A stretch of 64,000 nt of DNA from Pseudooceanicola marinus (GCF_002786295.1 NZ_PGTC01000010.1:372001-436000), one strand, 5' to 3'. Numbered from the stretch's first letter, positions 36,029 to 46,866 are shown. Made by a program: numbers and translations. Notes: generated by a model not told the origin, from the letters alone.

Positions 36029-36571
36029 TCAGATCATCGCAAGGATCAGGTAGAAGGCGAGGGTGCCTGCCAGGGGGAAGCCCATGGGGAAGGGCGCGCG
36101 CAGCCAGCGGGCCTTCGTGCCCTCGGCGCTCCTGGCCTCCCAACTCTGCCAGCCGGGAGCAAGGCGGCGCAGGGCCGTGGCCCGGGCCAACCGGTGCGTG
36201 GCGAACCCGGTCAGCAGCAGGGCACAGAACAGGATCAGCACATAAAGCAGGTCGGGCGGGGCGACGAAGGGCGCGGCCGCCGGAATGAACTTCGCATCGC
36301 CCCCGCCCATGGCGCCGCCAGCGTAGAACAGCATGGTGATGCCCAGGGTGACGACCATGGTCACCAGGCGCCAGCCATAAGCGTCGAGCGGCATCACCAG
36401 GGGACCGATCAGCACGAAGACCAGCACCAGCGCCACCACCGCCCGGTTCGCGATCCGCATGGCTGAAAGGTCGGTCCAGGTCACGTGGGCGCAGAGCGGC
36501 AGCACGAAGGGGGCGAAGATCATCGCCGTGCGCGCCGGAAGCGCCAGATCAGGCGTCAGGAACCCGGCCAT
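36029..36571 (-). CDS. cpaA: prepilin peptidase CpaA/TadV (A24 family)
   Basis: A 180-residue inner-membrane aspartyl protease that cleaves the Flp prepilin leader. The two catalytic aspartates are in WTDLSAMRIANR (about residue 32) and GGGDAKFIPA (about 90), the TadV-type A24 motif. Six or so hydrophobic segments. It lacks the methyltransferase domain of PilD, as expected for TadV/CpaA. The ATG at 36571 places the first aspartate correctly; its start is five bases below the stop of the TPR lipoprotein gene, so it is the last gene of the Tad operon. Confidence 0.88.
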   Translation of the reverse strand: MAGFLTPDLALPARTAMIFAPFVLPLCAHVTWTDLSAMRIANRAVVALVLVFVLIGPLVMPLDAYGWRLVTMVVTLGITMLFYAGGAMGGGDAKFIPAAAPFVAPPDLLYVLILFCALLLTGFATHRLARATALRRLAPGWQSWEARSAEGTKARWLRAPFPMGFPLAGTLAFYLILAMI

Positions 36572-36575
36572 GGGA

Positions 36576-37460
36576 TCAGGCGCTTTCGAGCGCGCGGAGC
36601 GAGCGCACCGCCTCTTCGAAGTGCTGCGGGTGGGTTTCGATCGCCTCGCGCAGAAGCGCCTTGCCGGTTTCCACGTCGCCCTGCTTGACCGCCGCAAGGC
36701 CCAGGGTGTGCAGCAGCTGGGCACGCTCGGTCTGGCTCATCTGCATGACGGGCAGGCTGTACTTGCGCTGTGCGCCGCGGGCCAGGATCATGTTGTTCTT
36801 GGCGGTGAACAGGGTTGGATCCTGCTGGATCGCCTCGGCGAAGAGCACTTCGGCATCGGCGAAGTCGCCGCGGGTCAGCTTGGAATAGCCCCAGTTGTTC
36901 ATCACGCCCGACGGCTTGGTGGTCAGCCCGGCGGCGATTTCATAGAAGCTGTCGGCCTTCTGCCACTCGCGGTTGCTATCGGCCACCATGGCCTCCAGCC
37001 GGTAACGCTTGTAGGTCTCGAAGGTCGGCGGAATGGCATCCAGCACGCCGTCGGCCTCTTCCCAGTTGCCGGTGCGGATCAGGGCATCGGCGAAATCGAC
37101 ACGGTCCTCGTTGGTGGCCTGGGGATGGGCTACCACCTCGCGCCAGGCGTTGACCGCTTCCTCGTTGCGCTTGGCGCGCACCAGGGAACTGGCAAGGCCG
37201 CGCTTCAACTCGATCTTCTCGGGGTTCTCGCGCGTGGTGCGGGCGAAATAGGCCACCGCCTCGTTCGGGTCGCCCACGGTCAGCATGATGTCCGACAGGT
37301 TGCTTTCCTCGATCACGTTGACCGCCTGGAAGGCCCGTTCGACCTCCTGGTCGTCGCGATCGGCGCAGCCCGCCAAGGCCGCCAGGGCGGAGAGGGACAG
37401 GAAGATGGCGGATCGGGACCGGATCCGCGTCATCGGCTGACGCTGGGAAGGGTGGCGCAT
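36576..37460 (-). CDS. tadD: Tad pilus TPR lipoprotein TadD
   Basis: A 294-residue lipoprotein: lipobox LAALAGC puts the Cys at about residue 32, followed by tetratricopeptide-like helices over most of the mature chain (NEAVAYFARTTRENPEKIELKRGLA, RNEEAVNAWREVV, FADAEVLFAEAIQQDP). TadD is the pilotin-like or assembly lipoprotein of the Tad secretion system. Start ATG 37460 has an AAAGGACG ribosome binding site; an internal ATG at 37433 would give a more usual signal length. It is preceded by a second TPR lipoprotein gene in the same operon. Confidence 0.85.
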   Translation of the reverse strand: MRHPSQRQPMTRIRSRSAIFLSLSALAALAGCADRDDQEVERAFQAVNVIEESNLSDIMLTVGDPNEAVAYFARTTRENPEKIELKRGLASSLVRAKRNEEAVNAWREVVAHPQATNEDRVDFADALIRTGNWEEADGVLDAIPPTFETYKRYRLEAMVADSNREWQKADSFYEIAAGLTTKPSGVMNNWGYSKLTRGDFADAEVLFAEAIQQDPTLFTAKNNMILARGAQRKYSLPVMQMSQTERAQLLHTLGLAAVKQGDVETGKALLREAIETHPQHFEEAVRSLRALESA

Positions 37461-37486
37461 GATCGCGTCCTTTGCACTGCTCGTCC

Positions 37487-38080
37487 TCAGCCAGGGTCCG
37501 TGTCGCGGATCTCGTAGTAGCCTTGTCCGCTGTGCACGACCTGGAAGTCTTCTTGTTGCTCCGGATCATAGGGTCTTTCGCCCATCATGGCGAGAGCCAA
37601 GCGCAGATTGTCCCGGATTGCGTCACTTTCGCCATTATCAAGCGCATAGGCGCGGCGCAGGGTGGCCACGGCCTCCTGCAGCTGGCCGCGCCCGATCAGC
37701 ACGAGGCCGAGGTTGTTCCAGACCTCGGGCGACGTGTCGGCGCCCTCGGAGGCCCGGCGCAGCTGTTCCTCGGCCTGTCCCAGGCGGCCCAGTTGCAGGT
37801 TGGCGGTGCCGATCCCGGCATAGACCCGTGGGGTCAGCCCCTGGTCCAGGGCCGCGCGGGTATAGGCGTCGATCGCCAGCTCGTACTCTCCGGCCTGCAA
37901 CAGCCGGTCGCCGACCACCATGCCGTCCACGGCGTCGCCCTTCGGGTCGAGGCCGGGGGCATAGGGGCTGTCGGGCAGGCCGGGCGGCCCCTCGGCGCAG
38001 GCGGCCAGCAGCAGTGGCACTGCCAGCGCGCAGAGACGGGAGAGGGCGGACCTGCGGCGGGGCAGGAAGGGCTGGGGCAT
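37487..38080 (-). CDS. second Tad-locus TPR lipoprotein
   Basis: A 197-residue lipoprotein with lipobox LLLAACAEG (Cys at about residue 28) and about three tetratricopeptide repeats (DRLLQAGEYELAIDAYTRAAL, AGIGTANLQLGRLGQAEEQL, VWNNLGLVLIGRGQLQEAVATL). It lies between tadC and tadD on the same strand, with 26 and 50 bases of spacing. It probably helps secretin or pilus subunit assembly at the outer membrane; whether it duplicates or complements TadD is unknown. Confidence 0.85.
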   Translation of the reverse strand: MPQPFLPRRRSALSRLCALAVPLLLAACAEGPPGLPDSPYAPGLDPKGDAVDGMVVGDRLLQAGEYELAIDAYTRAALDQGLTPRVYAGIGTANLQLGRLGQAEEQLRRASEGADTSPEVWNNLGLVLIGRGQLQEAVATLRRAYALDNGESDAIRDNLRLALAMMGERPYDPEQQEDFQVVHSGQGYYEIRDTDPG

Positions 38081-38130
38081 GAACGCTCCGGGCGCGCGGG
38101 GGCAGGAACCAGGCGGTCGGGGCGGCGCGG

Positions 38131-39099
38131 TTACTGCCCCAGGGCCTGAATGTTCACGATGGAGGGGCCGACGAGGATGATCAAGAGCGGTGGCACGCAG
38201 AACATCATCGTCGCCAGCGTCATCTTGGTGGGCAGCTTGTTCGCCGCTTCCTCGGCGCGCATCACGCGCTTGTCGCGCATCTCGGCCGCGTAGACGCGCA
38301 GGGCGTCGGCGATCGAGGTGCCGAAGGTGGCCGACTGGATCAGCACGGTCACGAAGGAGGAGATGTCGTTCACGCCACAGCGTTCCGCCATGTCCTGGAA
38401 GACGGCGGCCTTGTCCTTGCCCGCCTTGATCTCCCAGCTGACCATCTCGAATTCATCGGCCAGGTGTTCGTAGGAGGCGCGCAATTCCTCGGCAACGCGG
38501 ATGATCGCCTGGTCGATGGACTGGCCGGCCTCGACGCAGACCAGCAGCATGTCCAGGCTGTCGGGGAAGCCTTCCTCGATCTCCTGCTTGCGTTCGGTCA
38601 GCCGCTTGTTCACCCAGTATTTCGGCAGGTAGTAGCCCGCGCCGCCGGGGCCGAGGATCCACAGCAGCGTGGTCTGGGTCGTGGGCTCGGTCTGGGCGAT
38701 GAACAGCATGAAGTAGATGGTGCCGGCCAGCAGGCCCAGGATGCCCAGGGCAAACTGCGCGAAGTAGTAATAGCGCACCGCGTCCTTCGAGCGATAGCCG
38801 GCCTGAAGCAGCTTCAGCTTGATCGCGGAATACTCTTCCTCGTTCTGCGGTTCGAGGAAGGTCGAGTAGCGTTCCAGCCGCTCGTTCGCCTGTTTGGCGC
38901 GCAGGGCTTCGCGGTGCTTGTCGGTGCCGTCCTTGCTGCCACCCTGGTTGGAGGCCTTCAGCTTCTCCAGGGGGTCGTCCTGCTTCTTCAGGAAGAAGGG
39001 GATGGTCAGCAGGATCAGGAAAAGCCCCAGCCCGCCCACGAGGTAGAGCGGGCCTGCCGGGCCAAGCCGGTCGGTGATGAACTGCATCAGATCCTGCAT
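38131..39099 (-). CDS. tadC: Tad pilus inner-membrane platform protein TadC
   Basis: A 322-residue protein of the type II secretion F superfamily. One N-terminal helix (about 18-36), two central helices (about 110-155), the conserved F domain with FPDSLDMLLVCVEAGQSIDQAI (about 180-200), and a C-terminal helix (MTLATMMFCVPPLLIILVG). With TadB it forms the platform on which the CpaF ATPase works. The ATG at 39099 is 51 bases below the tadB stop. Confidence 0.92.
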   Translation of the reverse strand: MQDLMQFITDRLGPAGPLYLVGGLGLFLILLTIPFFLKKQDDPLEKLKASNQGGSKDGTDKHREALRAKQANERLERYSTFLEPQNEEEYSAIKLKLLQAGYRSKDAVRYYYFAQFALGILGLLAGTIYFMLFIAQTEPTTQTTLLWILGPGGAGYYLPKYWVNKRLTERKQEIEEGFPDSLDMLLVCVEAGQSIDQAIIRVAEELRASYEHLADEFEMVSWEIKAGKDKAAVFQDMAERCGVNDISSFVTVLIQSATFGTSIADALRVYAAEMRDKRVMRAEEAANKLPTKMTLATMMFCVPPLLIILVGPSIVNIQALGQ

Positions 39100-39150
39100 G
39101 CGCTTTCTCCGTTCTGCCCGGGCGGGCCGTGCCGCCGGGCGGCCGGGTCG

Positions 39151-40119
39151 TCAGACCCGGATGTTCACCATGCGCCGCATCACGATGAGGTTGGCCGTCA
39201 GGAAAACGCCGACCGCGATGCAGCAGGGAATGAAATAGGGGTGGTCCAGGACCTCGTCGTAGTAGTTCGGGTCCATCAGCAGGATGCCGACCAGGGCGAA
39301 CAGCGGGAAGCCGGACAGGAACTTGCCTGACCATTGCGCCTCTGCGGTGATGGCCTTGACCCGGCGGAACAGCTTGAACCGGGCGCGGATCACCGCGGCC
39401 AGGCCCGCCAGGACCTCGGCCAGGTTACCGCCCGATTGCTGCTGGATGGTCACGGCGACGGCGAGGAAGCGAAGGTCCTGCAGGCCGATGCGCTCGGCCA
39501 TGTCCTTCAGCGCCTCGCCCATCTCGCGCCCATAGGCGGCCTCGTCCGCGACGATGCCGAACTCGGTCGCCAGCGGGTCCTGCACCTCTTTGGCCACGAT
39601 GCCGATGGCAGAGCTGAACGGGTGACCCACGCGCAGCGAGCGCACCATCAGTTCCACCGCGTCGGGCAGCTGTTCCTCGATCAGGCCGATGCGCTTCTTG
39701 GCCTTGTTGTTGACCCACATGAAGACCGCACCCACGCCCATCACGACAGAGATCACGGCGCGCACGGGCACGGCGGTTTCCGTGCCGATGGTCAGGCCGA
39801 CGAAGGCCACGACGGAGACACCGGCCATGATCGCGATCAGCTGCGGCGGGGTGAAGGCGATGGCCGCCTTCTGGGCCCGTTCGGCCAGCAGCGAGTAGAG
39901 CGGGATCTCCCGCGAGGCCATGTGCAGTTCCATCTCCTTGCGGAGCTTTTCCAGCACTTCCTCCCGGTTGGAGCCCTTTTCGAGCATCTCCAGCCGGCGG
40001 TTGACCTTGCTGTTGAGGCTGATCGACTTGCCGAAGACCGTCAGGTAGAGGCCCTCGATCAGGCCGAAGACGCCGACGAAGATCAGGATGTAGATCAGGG
40101 GATCCATGGCGAAGGACAT
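39151..40119 (-). CDS. tadB: Tad pilus inner-membrane platform protein TadB
   Basis: A 322-residue paralogue of TadC with the same architecture: N-terminal helix (about 5-25), two central helices (about 88-130) and the F domain including LPDAVELMVRSLRVGHPFSSAI and QSGGNLAEVLAGLA. It starts eight bases below the cpaF stop, so the two are tightly linked. A later ATG at 40107 would shorten the N-terminus by four residues. Confidence 0.92.
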   Translation of the reverse strand: MSFAMDPLIYILIFVGVFGLIEGLYLTVFGKSISLNSKVNRRLEMLEKGSNREEVLEKLRKEMELHMASREIPLYSLLAERAQKAAIAFTPPQLIAIMAGVSVVAFVGLTIGTETAVPVRAVISVVMGVGAVFMWVNNKAKKRIGLIEEQLPDAVELMVRSLRVGHPFSSAIGIVAKEVQDPLATEFGIVADEAAYGREMGEALKDMAERIGLQDLRFLAVAVTIQQQSGGNLAEVLAGLAAVIRARFKLFRRVKAITAEAQWSGKFLSGFPLFALVGILLMDPNYYDEVLDHPYFIPCCIAVGVFLTANLIVMRRMVNIRV

Positions 40120-40127
40120 GGTCGGAG

Positions 40128-41642
<1,515 letters not shown>

Positions 41643-41656
41643 GGCTATCCTCGGGC

Positions 41657-42958
41657 TCAGGCTTCTGCTTCGGCGGCGGCGTAATCCAGATCCAGCAGCG
41701 ATTGGGCCAGCTTCTGGATCTCGCGGCGCAGCGGGTTCTTGGGGATCGCCGCGCCGAGGGGCACGCCGTGATCGGCGCCCTGGGTGACCTGGCGGCCCCC
41801 GTCGGGGAATTGCAGCTCGATGGCGATATCCAGGGTCTCGGCCAGCCGCTTCACCCGCTGGCGGCCGGACAGGTCGGTGAATTTCGGCGCCCGGTTCAGC
41901 ACGTAGCGCAGTTTCTCCACCGGCAGTTCCTCTGCCTGCAGGGCACGTTTCAGACGCTGGGTGTTCTGGGCAGAGCGCATATCCATCTCGATCAGGGCAA
42001 AGTAGACCTGAGCTTCGTTCAAAACCGTTTCGGTCCATTGAACGATGGTCTTGGGCATGTCGATGATGACGAAATCGAAATGCGACCGGGCCATGTCGAT
42101 GATCCGCTGCACGTCGTCCTGGGTAATCAGGTCCAGCGGCAGCATCTCGGTGGGTGCGGTGAGGACCGAGATCCGGTCCTCGAATCCCAGAAGCGCCTGG
42201 CGGAACACGTCGGCATCCATCGCCTCGGTGTCCGACAGCAGTTCATAGACCGCTTCGCGACGGGGCAGGTCCAGGTAGGTGCCGACAGACCCGTATTGCA
42301 GGTCCAGGTCCAGCAGGCAGACCTTGGGCGGCGGCGCGTCGGTGGCCTTCTTCTTGCGCCCGCGCTTCTTGCCCGTCTTGGCGGGGCCGGCGGACAGTTC
42401 GTAGGCGATGTTGACGGCCAGCGTGGTGGCGCCGGAGCCGCCGGACAACCCGTGACAGACAAGCACGGCCCCGTTGCGGTCGCCCTTGCCGCCGCCGGTG
42501 CGGGTCATGATGTGACCGTCGTGTTCGTTTTCGGGCTCCGGGTCGGGTTGCTGGATGCGGCTGATCGCGGCTGCCAACTCGTTCTCGGGCAGAGGGTAGG
42601 GGACGAACTCATCGGCGCCCTTGCGCAAAAGTTGGTGCAGTGCTGCGGGGCTGACGTCCTCCGCGATCAGGATCACCTTGATGCCCTGGGCCCGCGCCTG
42701 GGTGATGACCTCCCCCAGCAGGACCAGGTTTTCCTCGTCCTCGGCATCGATCGCCATGGCGATGAATTCGAGCGTCTCGGCCTCGGGCTGGTTGAAGAAC
42801 ATCAGGGCCTCGGCAAAACCGAGATCGCCCCACTTGTCCCCCATGACTGTTTCCATGTCTTCGATAAGCAGTTCGAACCCGTCCGGCTCTCGCCGGATCG
42901 TGCATGCAACGATAGGGCTGGGATCAGCCTGTAATGTCGCAGATGCGCTCATGGTCAC
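41657..42958 (-). CDS. cpaE: Tad pilus localisation protein CpaE/TadZ
   Basis: A 433-residue protein with an atypical receiver-like N-terminal domain (about 25-145) and a C-terminal ParA/MinD-like ATPase domain. The Walker A region reads CHGLSGGSGATTLAVN, lacking the signature lysine of MinD/ParA, as reported for TadZ/CpaE proteins. The later motif KVCLLDLDLQYGSVGTYLDL is intact. It directs where the pilus apparatus assembles, usually at a cell pole. The start is GTG 42958, well spaced from GAGAGG, or ATG 42952. A 339-base gap precedes it and may hold a second promoter of the locus. Confidence 0.9.
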   Translation of the reverse strand: MTMSASATLQADPSPIVACTIRREPDGFELLIEDMETVMGDKWGDLGFAEALMFFNQPEAETLEFIAMAIDAEDEENLVLLGEVITQARAQGIKVILIAEDVSPAALHQLLRKGADEFVPYPLPENELAAAISRIQQPDPEPENEHDGHIMTRTGGGKGDRNGAVLVCHGLSGGSGATTLAVNIAYELSAGPAKTGKKRGRKKKATDAPPPKVCLLDLDLQYGSVGTYLDLPRREAVYELLSDTEAMDADVFRQALLGFEDRISVLTAPTEMLPLDLITQDDVQRIIDMARSHFDFVIIDMPKTIVQWTETVLNEAQVYFALIEMDMRSAQNTQRLKRALQAEELPVEKLRYVLNRAPKFTDLSGRQRVKRLAETLDIAIELQFPDGGRQVTQGADHGVPLGAAIPKNPLRREIQKLAQSLLDLDYAAAEAEA

Positions 42959-43297
42959 TTACTACCTCTCATTTCACTGCGGCCCGGTGGCCTGCCTGCC
43001 TTGGGGCAGACGTTTGGAACTTCTCAGCCCCGGGACGACTCATGTCCTCCGCAGCGATCCGGGGTCGAAACTGCGGGTCAACTAGGGCGACAATACGGCC
43101 AAAAAGCCGAATTGTTGCGGATTTGGCGCCAGAGTAGCGAACTCTTTGGGACCATAAAATAAGGGATCTTCAGGCGGTTTGCACGTCTGCTTCAAATCCG
43201 GCGGGTTTGCACCGCATTCGCGCCGTTTTGCCGCCCCTGCAGGGGCGGGGCGGCCCCAGGTGTTGCGGGGGCGGCGGCCCGGGTGTCCGGCGCCGGT
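42959..43297. other. intergenic region between the OmpA-type lipoprotein and cpaE
   Basis: 339 bases inside the Tad cluster with no convincing gene. An AT-richer zone (43080-43200) contains possible promoter sequence for the minus-strand cpaE-cpaF operon. A perfect 18-base palindrome, CCGCCCCTG/CAGGGGCGG, lies at 43231-43248, downstream of the OmpA-like gene on the minus strand, and may act as a terminator-like hairpin although it has no T-run. Confidence 0.5.
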
Positions 43298-43972
43298 CTA
43301 CTCTCCCGCGTCCGAGCCGCCGTTGAGCGAACCGCCTGTCAGCGTCGAGGGGACCCCCGCGCTCTCGTTGACGTAACCGCGGTAGACGACCGCGGCATAC
43401 TTGCCGTCGAGAATGTTGGGATGGCGCTGGACGAAGCCCGAGACCTCGGTCACCGTGCGGCGGTTCTGGCGCTCGGGCGCCTGGGTGTAGACCAGAGGCT
43501 GCGTTTCCCCGAAGGAGGCGACGGCCTCCAGCCGGTCGCGGCTGATACCCTGGGCCACCAGGTAAGACACGGCGGCCTGGGCGCGGCGCAGTCCGAGGCG
43601 GCGGTTGTAGCTGTCAGACCCCACGAGGTCGGTGTGGCCGTAGACCCGGAAGCGTACCTCGGGGAACTGCCGGATCCAGGCCGCCTGACGGCTGAGGACG
43701 GCCATTGCGGCGGCGTCGAGCCGGGCGGAGTTGAAGGCGAAGTTGATGGTTGAGGGCACTTCGGCCGCAAAGCGTTCGTTCAGGTTCACGACGTAGGACC
43801 GCTGGCCGGTCTGGACCAGCTGGTTGTTCATCGTCGCATTGCCGAAATCGCCCCGATCGACGATCGCGCCGGCCTCACGGGTGAAAGGCGAATAGCCGTC
43901 GCCGGCGCAGGCGCCCAGGAGGGCGATCAGGCCGGCTGCGGTCATGATGGGGGGGAGGCGTCGCGTTGTCAT
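43298..43972 (-). CDS. OmpA-type lipoprotein in the Tad locus (CpaD position)
   Basis: A 224-residue lipoprotein: lipobox ALLGACAGD (Cys at about residue 22). The middle and C-terminal part is an OmpA/MotB peptidoglycan-binding domain (about 75-190) with FNSARLDAAAMAVLSRQ, VYGHTDLVGSDSYNRRLGLRRA and NRRTVTEVSGF. In Caulobacter the gene between cpaC and cpaE is cpaD; here that place is taken by this OmpA-like protein, which would tie the secretin to the cell wall. It starts 10 bases below the cpaC stop. Confidence 0.88.
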   Translation of the reverse strand: MTTRRLPPIMTAAGLIALLGACAGDGYSPFTREAGAIVDRGDFGNATMNNQLVQTGQRSYVVNLNERFAAEVPSTINFAFNSARLDAAAMAVLSRQAAWIRQFPEVRFRVYGHTDLVGSDSYNRRLGLRRAQAAVSYLVAQGISRDRLEAVASFGETQPLVYTQAPERQNRRTVTEVSGFVQRHPNILDGKYAAVVYRGYVNESAGVPSTLTGGSLNGGSDAGE

Positions 43973-43982
43973 GGGCGTCTCG

Positions 43983-45410
43983 TCATTCCATCACGTAGCC
44001 GTAGGAGCCGCTGAAATCCTGCCGCGCCACTTCGCCCGCGCCGCCCGAAAGCCGCGAGCCCTGTTCCCGGGCCACGTTGCCGAAGAGGAACAGATCCTTC
44101 TCCGACGGCGGGCGGACCCGGTCGGTGGGCAGGGCCAGGGCCTCGCCCCGGGTGGGGGAGACCAGATGCGCGGTGATGATGATGACCAGCTCCGACTGCT
44201 GGCGCTGGTATTCGGCGCTGCGGAACAGCGCGCCCAGCACGGGCACGTCGCCGAGCCAGGGCAGCTGGCTGTTGCTATCGCTGAAGTCGTCCTGCAGCAG
44301 GCCGGCAATGGCAAAGCTCTCGCCGTCGCGCATCTCGACCGTGGTCGAGGCCTCGCGCCGAGAGAAGGCGTCGATGCGGAAGGAGTTGACCTCGTAGCCG
44401 TTGGCGCTGTCGATGGCAGAGACGGCTGCCGCCAGTTCGAGGTTGATCACGCCGTCATCGACCACGCGCGGGATGAAGTTCAGCTCGACCCCGAAGGGTT
44501 TGAATTCAACGGTGACAGCGTTGTTGTCCTGCGCGACGGGCACCGGGTACTCGCCACCGGCCAGGAACTTCGCCTCCTGGCCCGACAGGGCGGTCAGATT
44601 GGGTTCGGCCAGGGTGCGCACGACCCCTTTGCTTTCCAGCGCCTCCAGTAGCATGCCGACCTCGACCGAGCCGACGTCGAAGCCCAGCAGAAGCGCGCCG
44701 TTGTTGGTGTTGGAGGCGGGCAGGGAGCCCCCCAGCATCGAGGTCTGCCCGTTGGCGTTCGACCCCCGCGTGGAGCCCCCTTCCAGGCCCAGGCCGCCTC
44801 CGAAGGCGGAGCCGGACAGGCCCAGCGACGTGGACAGGGATTTGGTCACCGAGCGCTGCATCTCCGCGAAGCGGACTTTCAGCATGACCTGCTGGGTGCC
44901 GCCCACGGACATCAGGTTCGACACCCGTTCGGGCGCATAGCGTTCGGCGAGGTCCATCGCCCGCTGCAACTTCTGCGCGGAGGAGACGACGCCCGACAGC
45001 ACGATGCCGTCATTCGCGGTGCGCACCTCGATCGGTTCGCCCGGCAGGATCTGCTTCAGCCGTGCCTTGAACTCGGTCACGTCGGCCGAGACGATCACGT
45101 CGACGTTGGTGATCAGCTGTCCGGCGGCGTCCAGCAGGGTCAGAGTGGTGATGCCCGGGCTCTTGCCCAGCACGTAGATCGACCGTTCGGACAGCGAGGA
45201 GATGTCGGCGATGGCGGGGTTGGCGATCGACAGTTCGGCAAAGGGCACGTCGCTTTCGACGACCACCGCGCGGTTCATGGCCACGCTGAGCTGCGAATCG
45301 GCATTCTGATTGACCACGCGCAGGGTGTCGGCAAACGCAGAGCCCGGCGCTTGGGATGCCAGCACCGCGACGCCCAGCAGGGCGGCTTTCAGAAAGCTAT
45401 CGAATGTCAT
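43983..45410 (-). CDS. cpaC: Tad pilus outer-membrane secretin CpaC/RcpA
   Basis: A 475-residue secretin with a signal peptide (about 1-28, ending PGSAFADT), an N-terminal BON-like/N0 region (about 30-165; GQLITNVDVIVSADVTEFKARLKQ) and the C-terminal secretin domain (about 200-440), including the late VPVLGALFRS and ELVIIITAHLV motifs. It forms the outer-membrane channel for the Flp pilus. A Gly/Ser-rich insertion (about 197-235) lies in the gate region. The ATG at 45410 (MTFDSFLK) follows GAGAGGCAGG; a longer start at 45431 would add seven residues. Confidence 0.9.
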   Translation of the reverse strand: MTFDSFLKAALLGVAVLASQAPGSAFADTLRVVNQNADSQLSVAMNRAVVVESDVPFAELSIANPAIADISSLSERSIYVLGKSPGITTLTLLDAAGQLITNVDVIVSADVTEFKARLKQILPGEPIEVRTANDGIVLSGVVSSAQKLQRAMDLAERYAPERVSNLMSVGGTQQVMLKVRFAEMQRSVTKSLSTSLGLSGSAFGGGLGLEGGSTRGSNANGQTSMLGGSLPASNTNNGALLLGFDVGSVEVGMLLEALESKGVVRTLAEPNLTALSGQEAKFLAGGEYPVPVAQDNNAVTVEFKPFGVELNFIPRVVDDGVINLELAAAVSAIDSANGYEVNSFRIDAFSRREASTTVEMRDGESFAIAGLLQDDFSDSNSQLPWLGDVPVLGALFRSAEYQRQQSELVIIITAHLVSPTRGEALALPTDRVRPPSEKDLFLFGNVAREQGSRLSGGAGEVARQDFSGSYGYVME

Positions 45411-45666
45411 GTGACCTGCCTCTCGGATCACTGCTCGGGTCCGGATCTTCTGCCCGGTCTCTCGCTCATCCTGCGCCAGAACGCCTTTTTATGCAATAAT
45501 CAATGATTTCGGCGTCGGAGTTTCTGTGGATAAGGGGCAACTACGCCAAGGGTTCAGACCCCGTGGCGGCTCTATGCGGCAGGGCGGATACAGGACGGGG
45601 CGCCCTGGCGGGACGCCCCTGAAACCTTGTTGCGGTGATCTTACTGTGGCTGTCAGTCGGTCGCGG

Positions 45667-46527
45667 TCAGTCGGTGCAGGGGATCCGGATCTCGACGACT
45701 TCCGAGCCGCGACGGTTGCGGATCGTGCAGACCCGGTCCTGCGGGGTCGGCGCCTGTTGCATCGGCGCGGCTTCTTCGGCGACGGGAATGCCAAGCAGGC
45801 TGCGTTGGTCCACCTCGATCGCCTCGGCCACTGTGTCGTCGTAGAGGCCGACCAGCGACAGGGACAACCGCCCGGTGGACTGGGCCTGTGCCAGCGTGGC
45901 CACCTGCTGTGGGTTCACGGCCACGGTGACGGTGCGCGCGATAGTGTTCTCTTCGAAGTCCGAGTTGGCGCTCTGGTCGATGGCGATCAGTTCGACGCCG
46001 CTTTCGATCAACTTGGTGAAATCGCCGCGGATGCCATCGGCCCGGCCGGTCCAGTAGACGTCGACGCGGTCGCCGGGGCGCAGGAAGCCCGAGACGCCGG
46101 TCGCCACGTCGACGGAGATGGCGAAGGCGCGCATCCCGCGCTCCAGGCGCGCCGTCAGGCCGGCCTCGGTGCCGGGTTCGGTCACCTTCACGGCCAGGAT
46201 CGCCTCGTCCTTCTCCATGGCGCGGCGCACGTAGCGGGGGGCGTCGTTCTCATCGGGGAACAGAGCTTCTTCCTGGCTGAAGATCCCTTCGGGCAGGGCG
46301 CTGCGGGGCCATTCGACCTGGCGCACGTCTTCGGGCATCAGGGCCTCGCCGTAGGCCAGGGCACGGGTTGCGACATAGACGGGCATGGTGGCGATGGCAG
46401 GGGCCTTCTTGGCCTGCTCCTGCAGCAGCGCCTGCTGCATGCTGTCCTGATAATCCTTGAACATGTAGACCGCAGCCCCAGCCAGGGCGAGGCCCACGAT
46501 CAGAACCAAACCGAAGACGATCCGCAT
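45667..46527 (-). CDS. cpaB: Tad pilus assembly protein CpaB/RcpC
   Basis: A 286-residue periplasmic protein with an N-terminal membrane helix (MRIVFGLVLIVGLALAGAA). The SAF-like domain (about 45-115: VYVATRALAYGEALMPEDVRQVEWP) and the RcpC domain (about 115-230: LERGMRAFAISVDVATGVSGFLRPGDRVDVYW) are typical. It lies below the pilin genes and 256 bases above cpaC. The C-terminus holds two cysteines (RVCTIRN, RIPCTD). ATG 46527 is preferred over the longer frame. Confidence 0.9.
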   Translation of the reverse strand: MRIVFGLVLIVGLALAGAAVYMFKDYQDSMQQALLQEQAKKAPAIATMPVYVATRALAYGEALMPEDVRQVEWPRSALPEGIFSQEEALFPDENDAPRYVRRAMEKDEAILAVKVTEPGTEAGLTARLERGMRAFAISVDVATGVSGFLRPGDRVDVYWTGRADGIRGDFTKLIESGVELIAIDQSANSDFEENTIARTVTVAVNPQQVATLAQAQSTGRLSLSLVGLYDDTVAEAIEVDQRSLLGIPVAEEAAPMQQAPTPQDRVCTIRNRRGSEVVEIRIPCTD

Positions 46528-46668
46528 GTTATCTTCCTCATTACAGGTCCGCCTCGGCCCGGTCCCGCCACACATGGGGGGAGGTCGATGGCGGCGATCA
46601 CGATAGTCCCTGTTGTCATGACGACAGAATGTGACGAAATCAGGGTTCGACTGGGGAGTTGCGAGGGC

Positions 46669-46866
46669 CTATCGGGTGACAGGCTTTTCGCTCATGGCCG
46701 TGGCGGCCGATTCCGTTGCCAAGTCGGTGGCATCCGAGATGGCCGCAAAGATCAGCATGCAGAGCGCAATGACCATTGCGCAAAGGGCCACCCAATCGAC
46801 GGTGATGGCTCCGGCTTCCGCTTTCGCGAAATGCCGCGTGGTGGGGATTATCTTTGTCCCGAACAC
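46669..46866 (-). CDS. Flp pilin-like protein (second copy)
   Basis: A 65-residue protein with the pilin-like segment AEAGAITVDWVALCAMVIALCMLIFAA. Prepilin peptidase would cut after the Gly, giving a mature chain that begins AITVDW, where Flp pilins classically have Glu-Tyr. The hydrophobic run contains two cysteines, unlike the other pilin. I prefer GTG 46866, which has a GAGGG ribosome binding site; an ATG at 46890 without such a site would add eight residues. It lies between the strong Flp pilin gene and cpaB; a terminator separates it from the former, so it should be made at lower level. Confidence 0.75.
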   Translation of the reverse strand: MFGTKIIPTTRHFAKAEAGAITVDWVALCAMVIALCMLIFAAISDATDLATESAATAMSEKPVTR

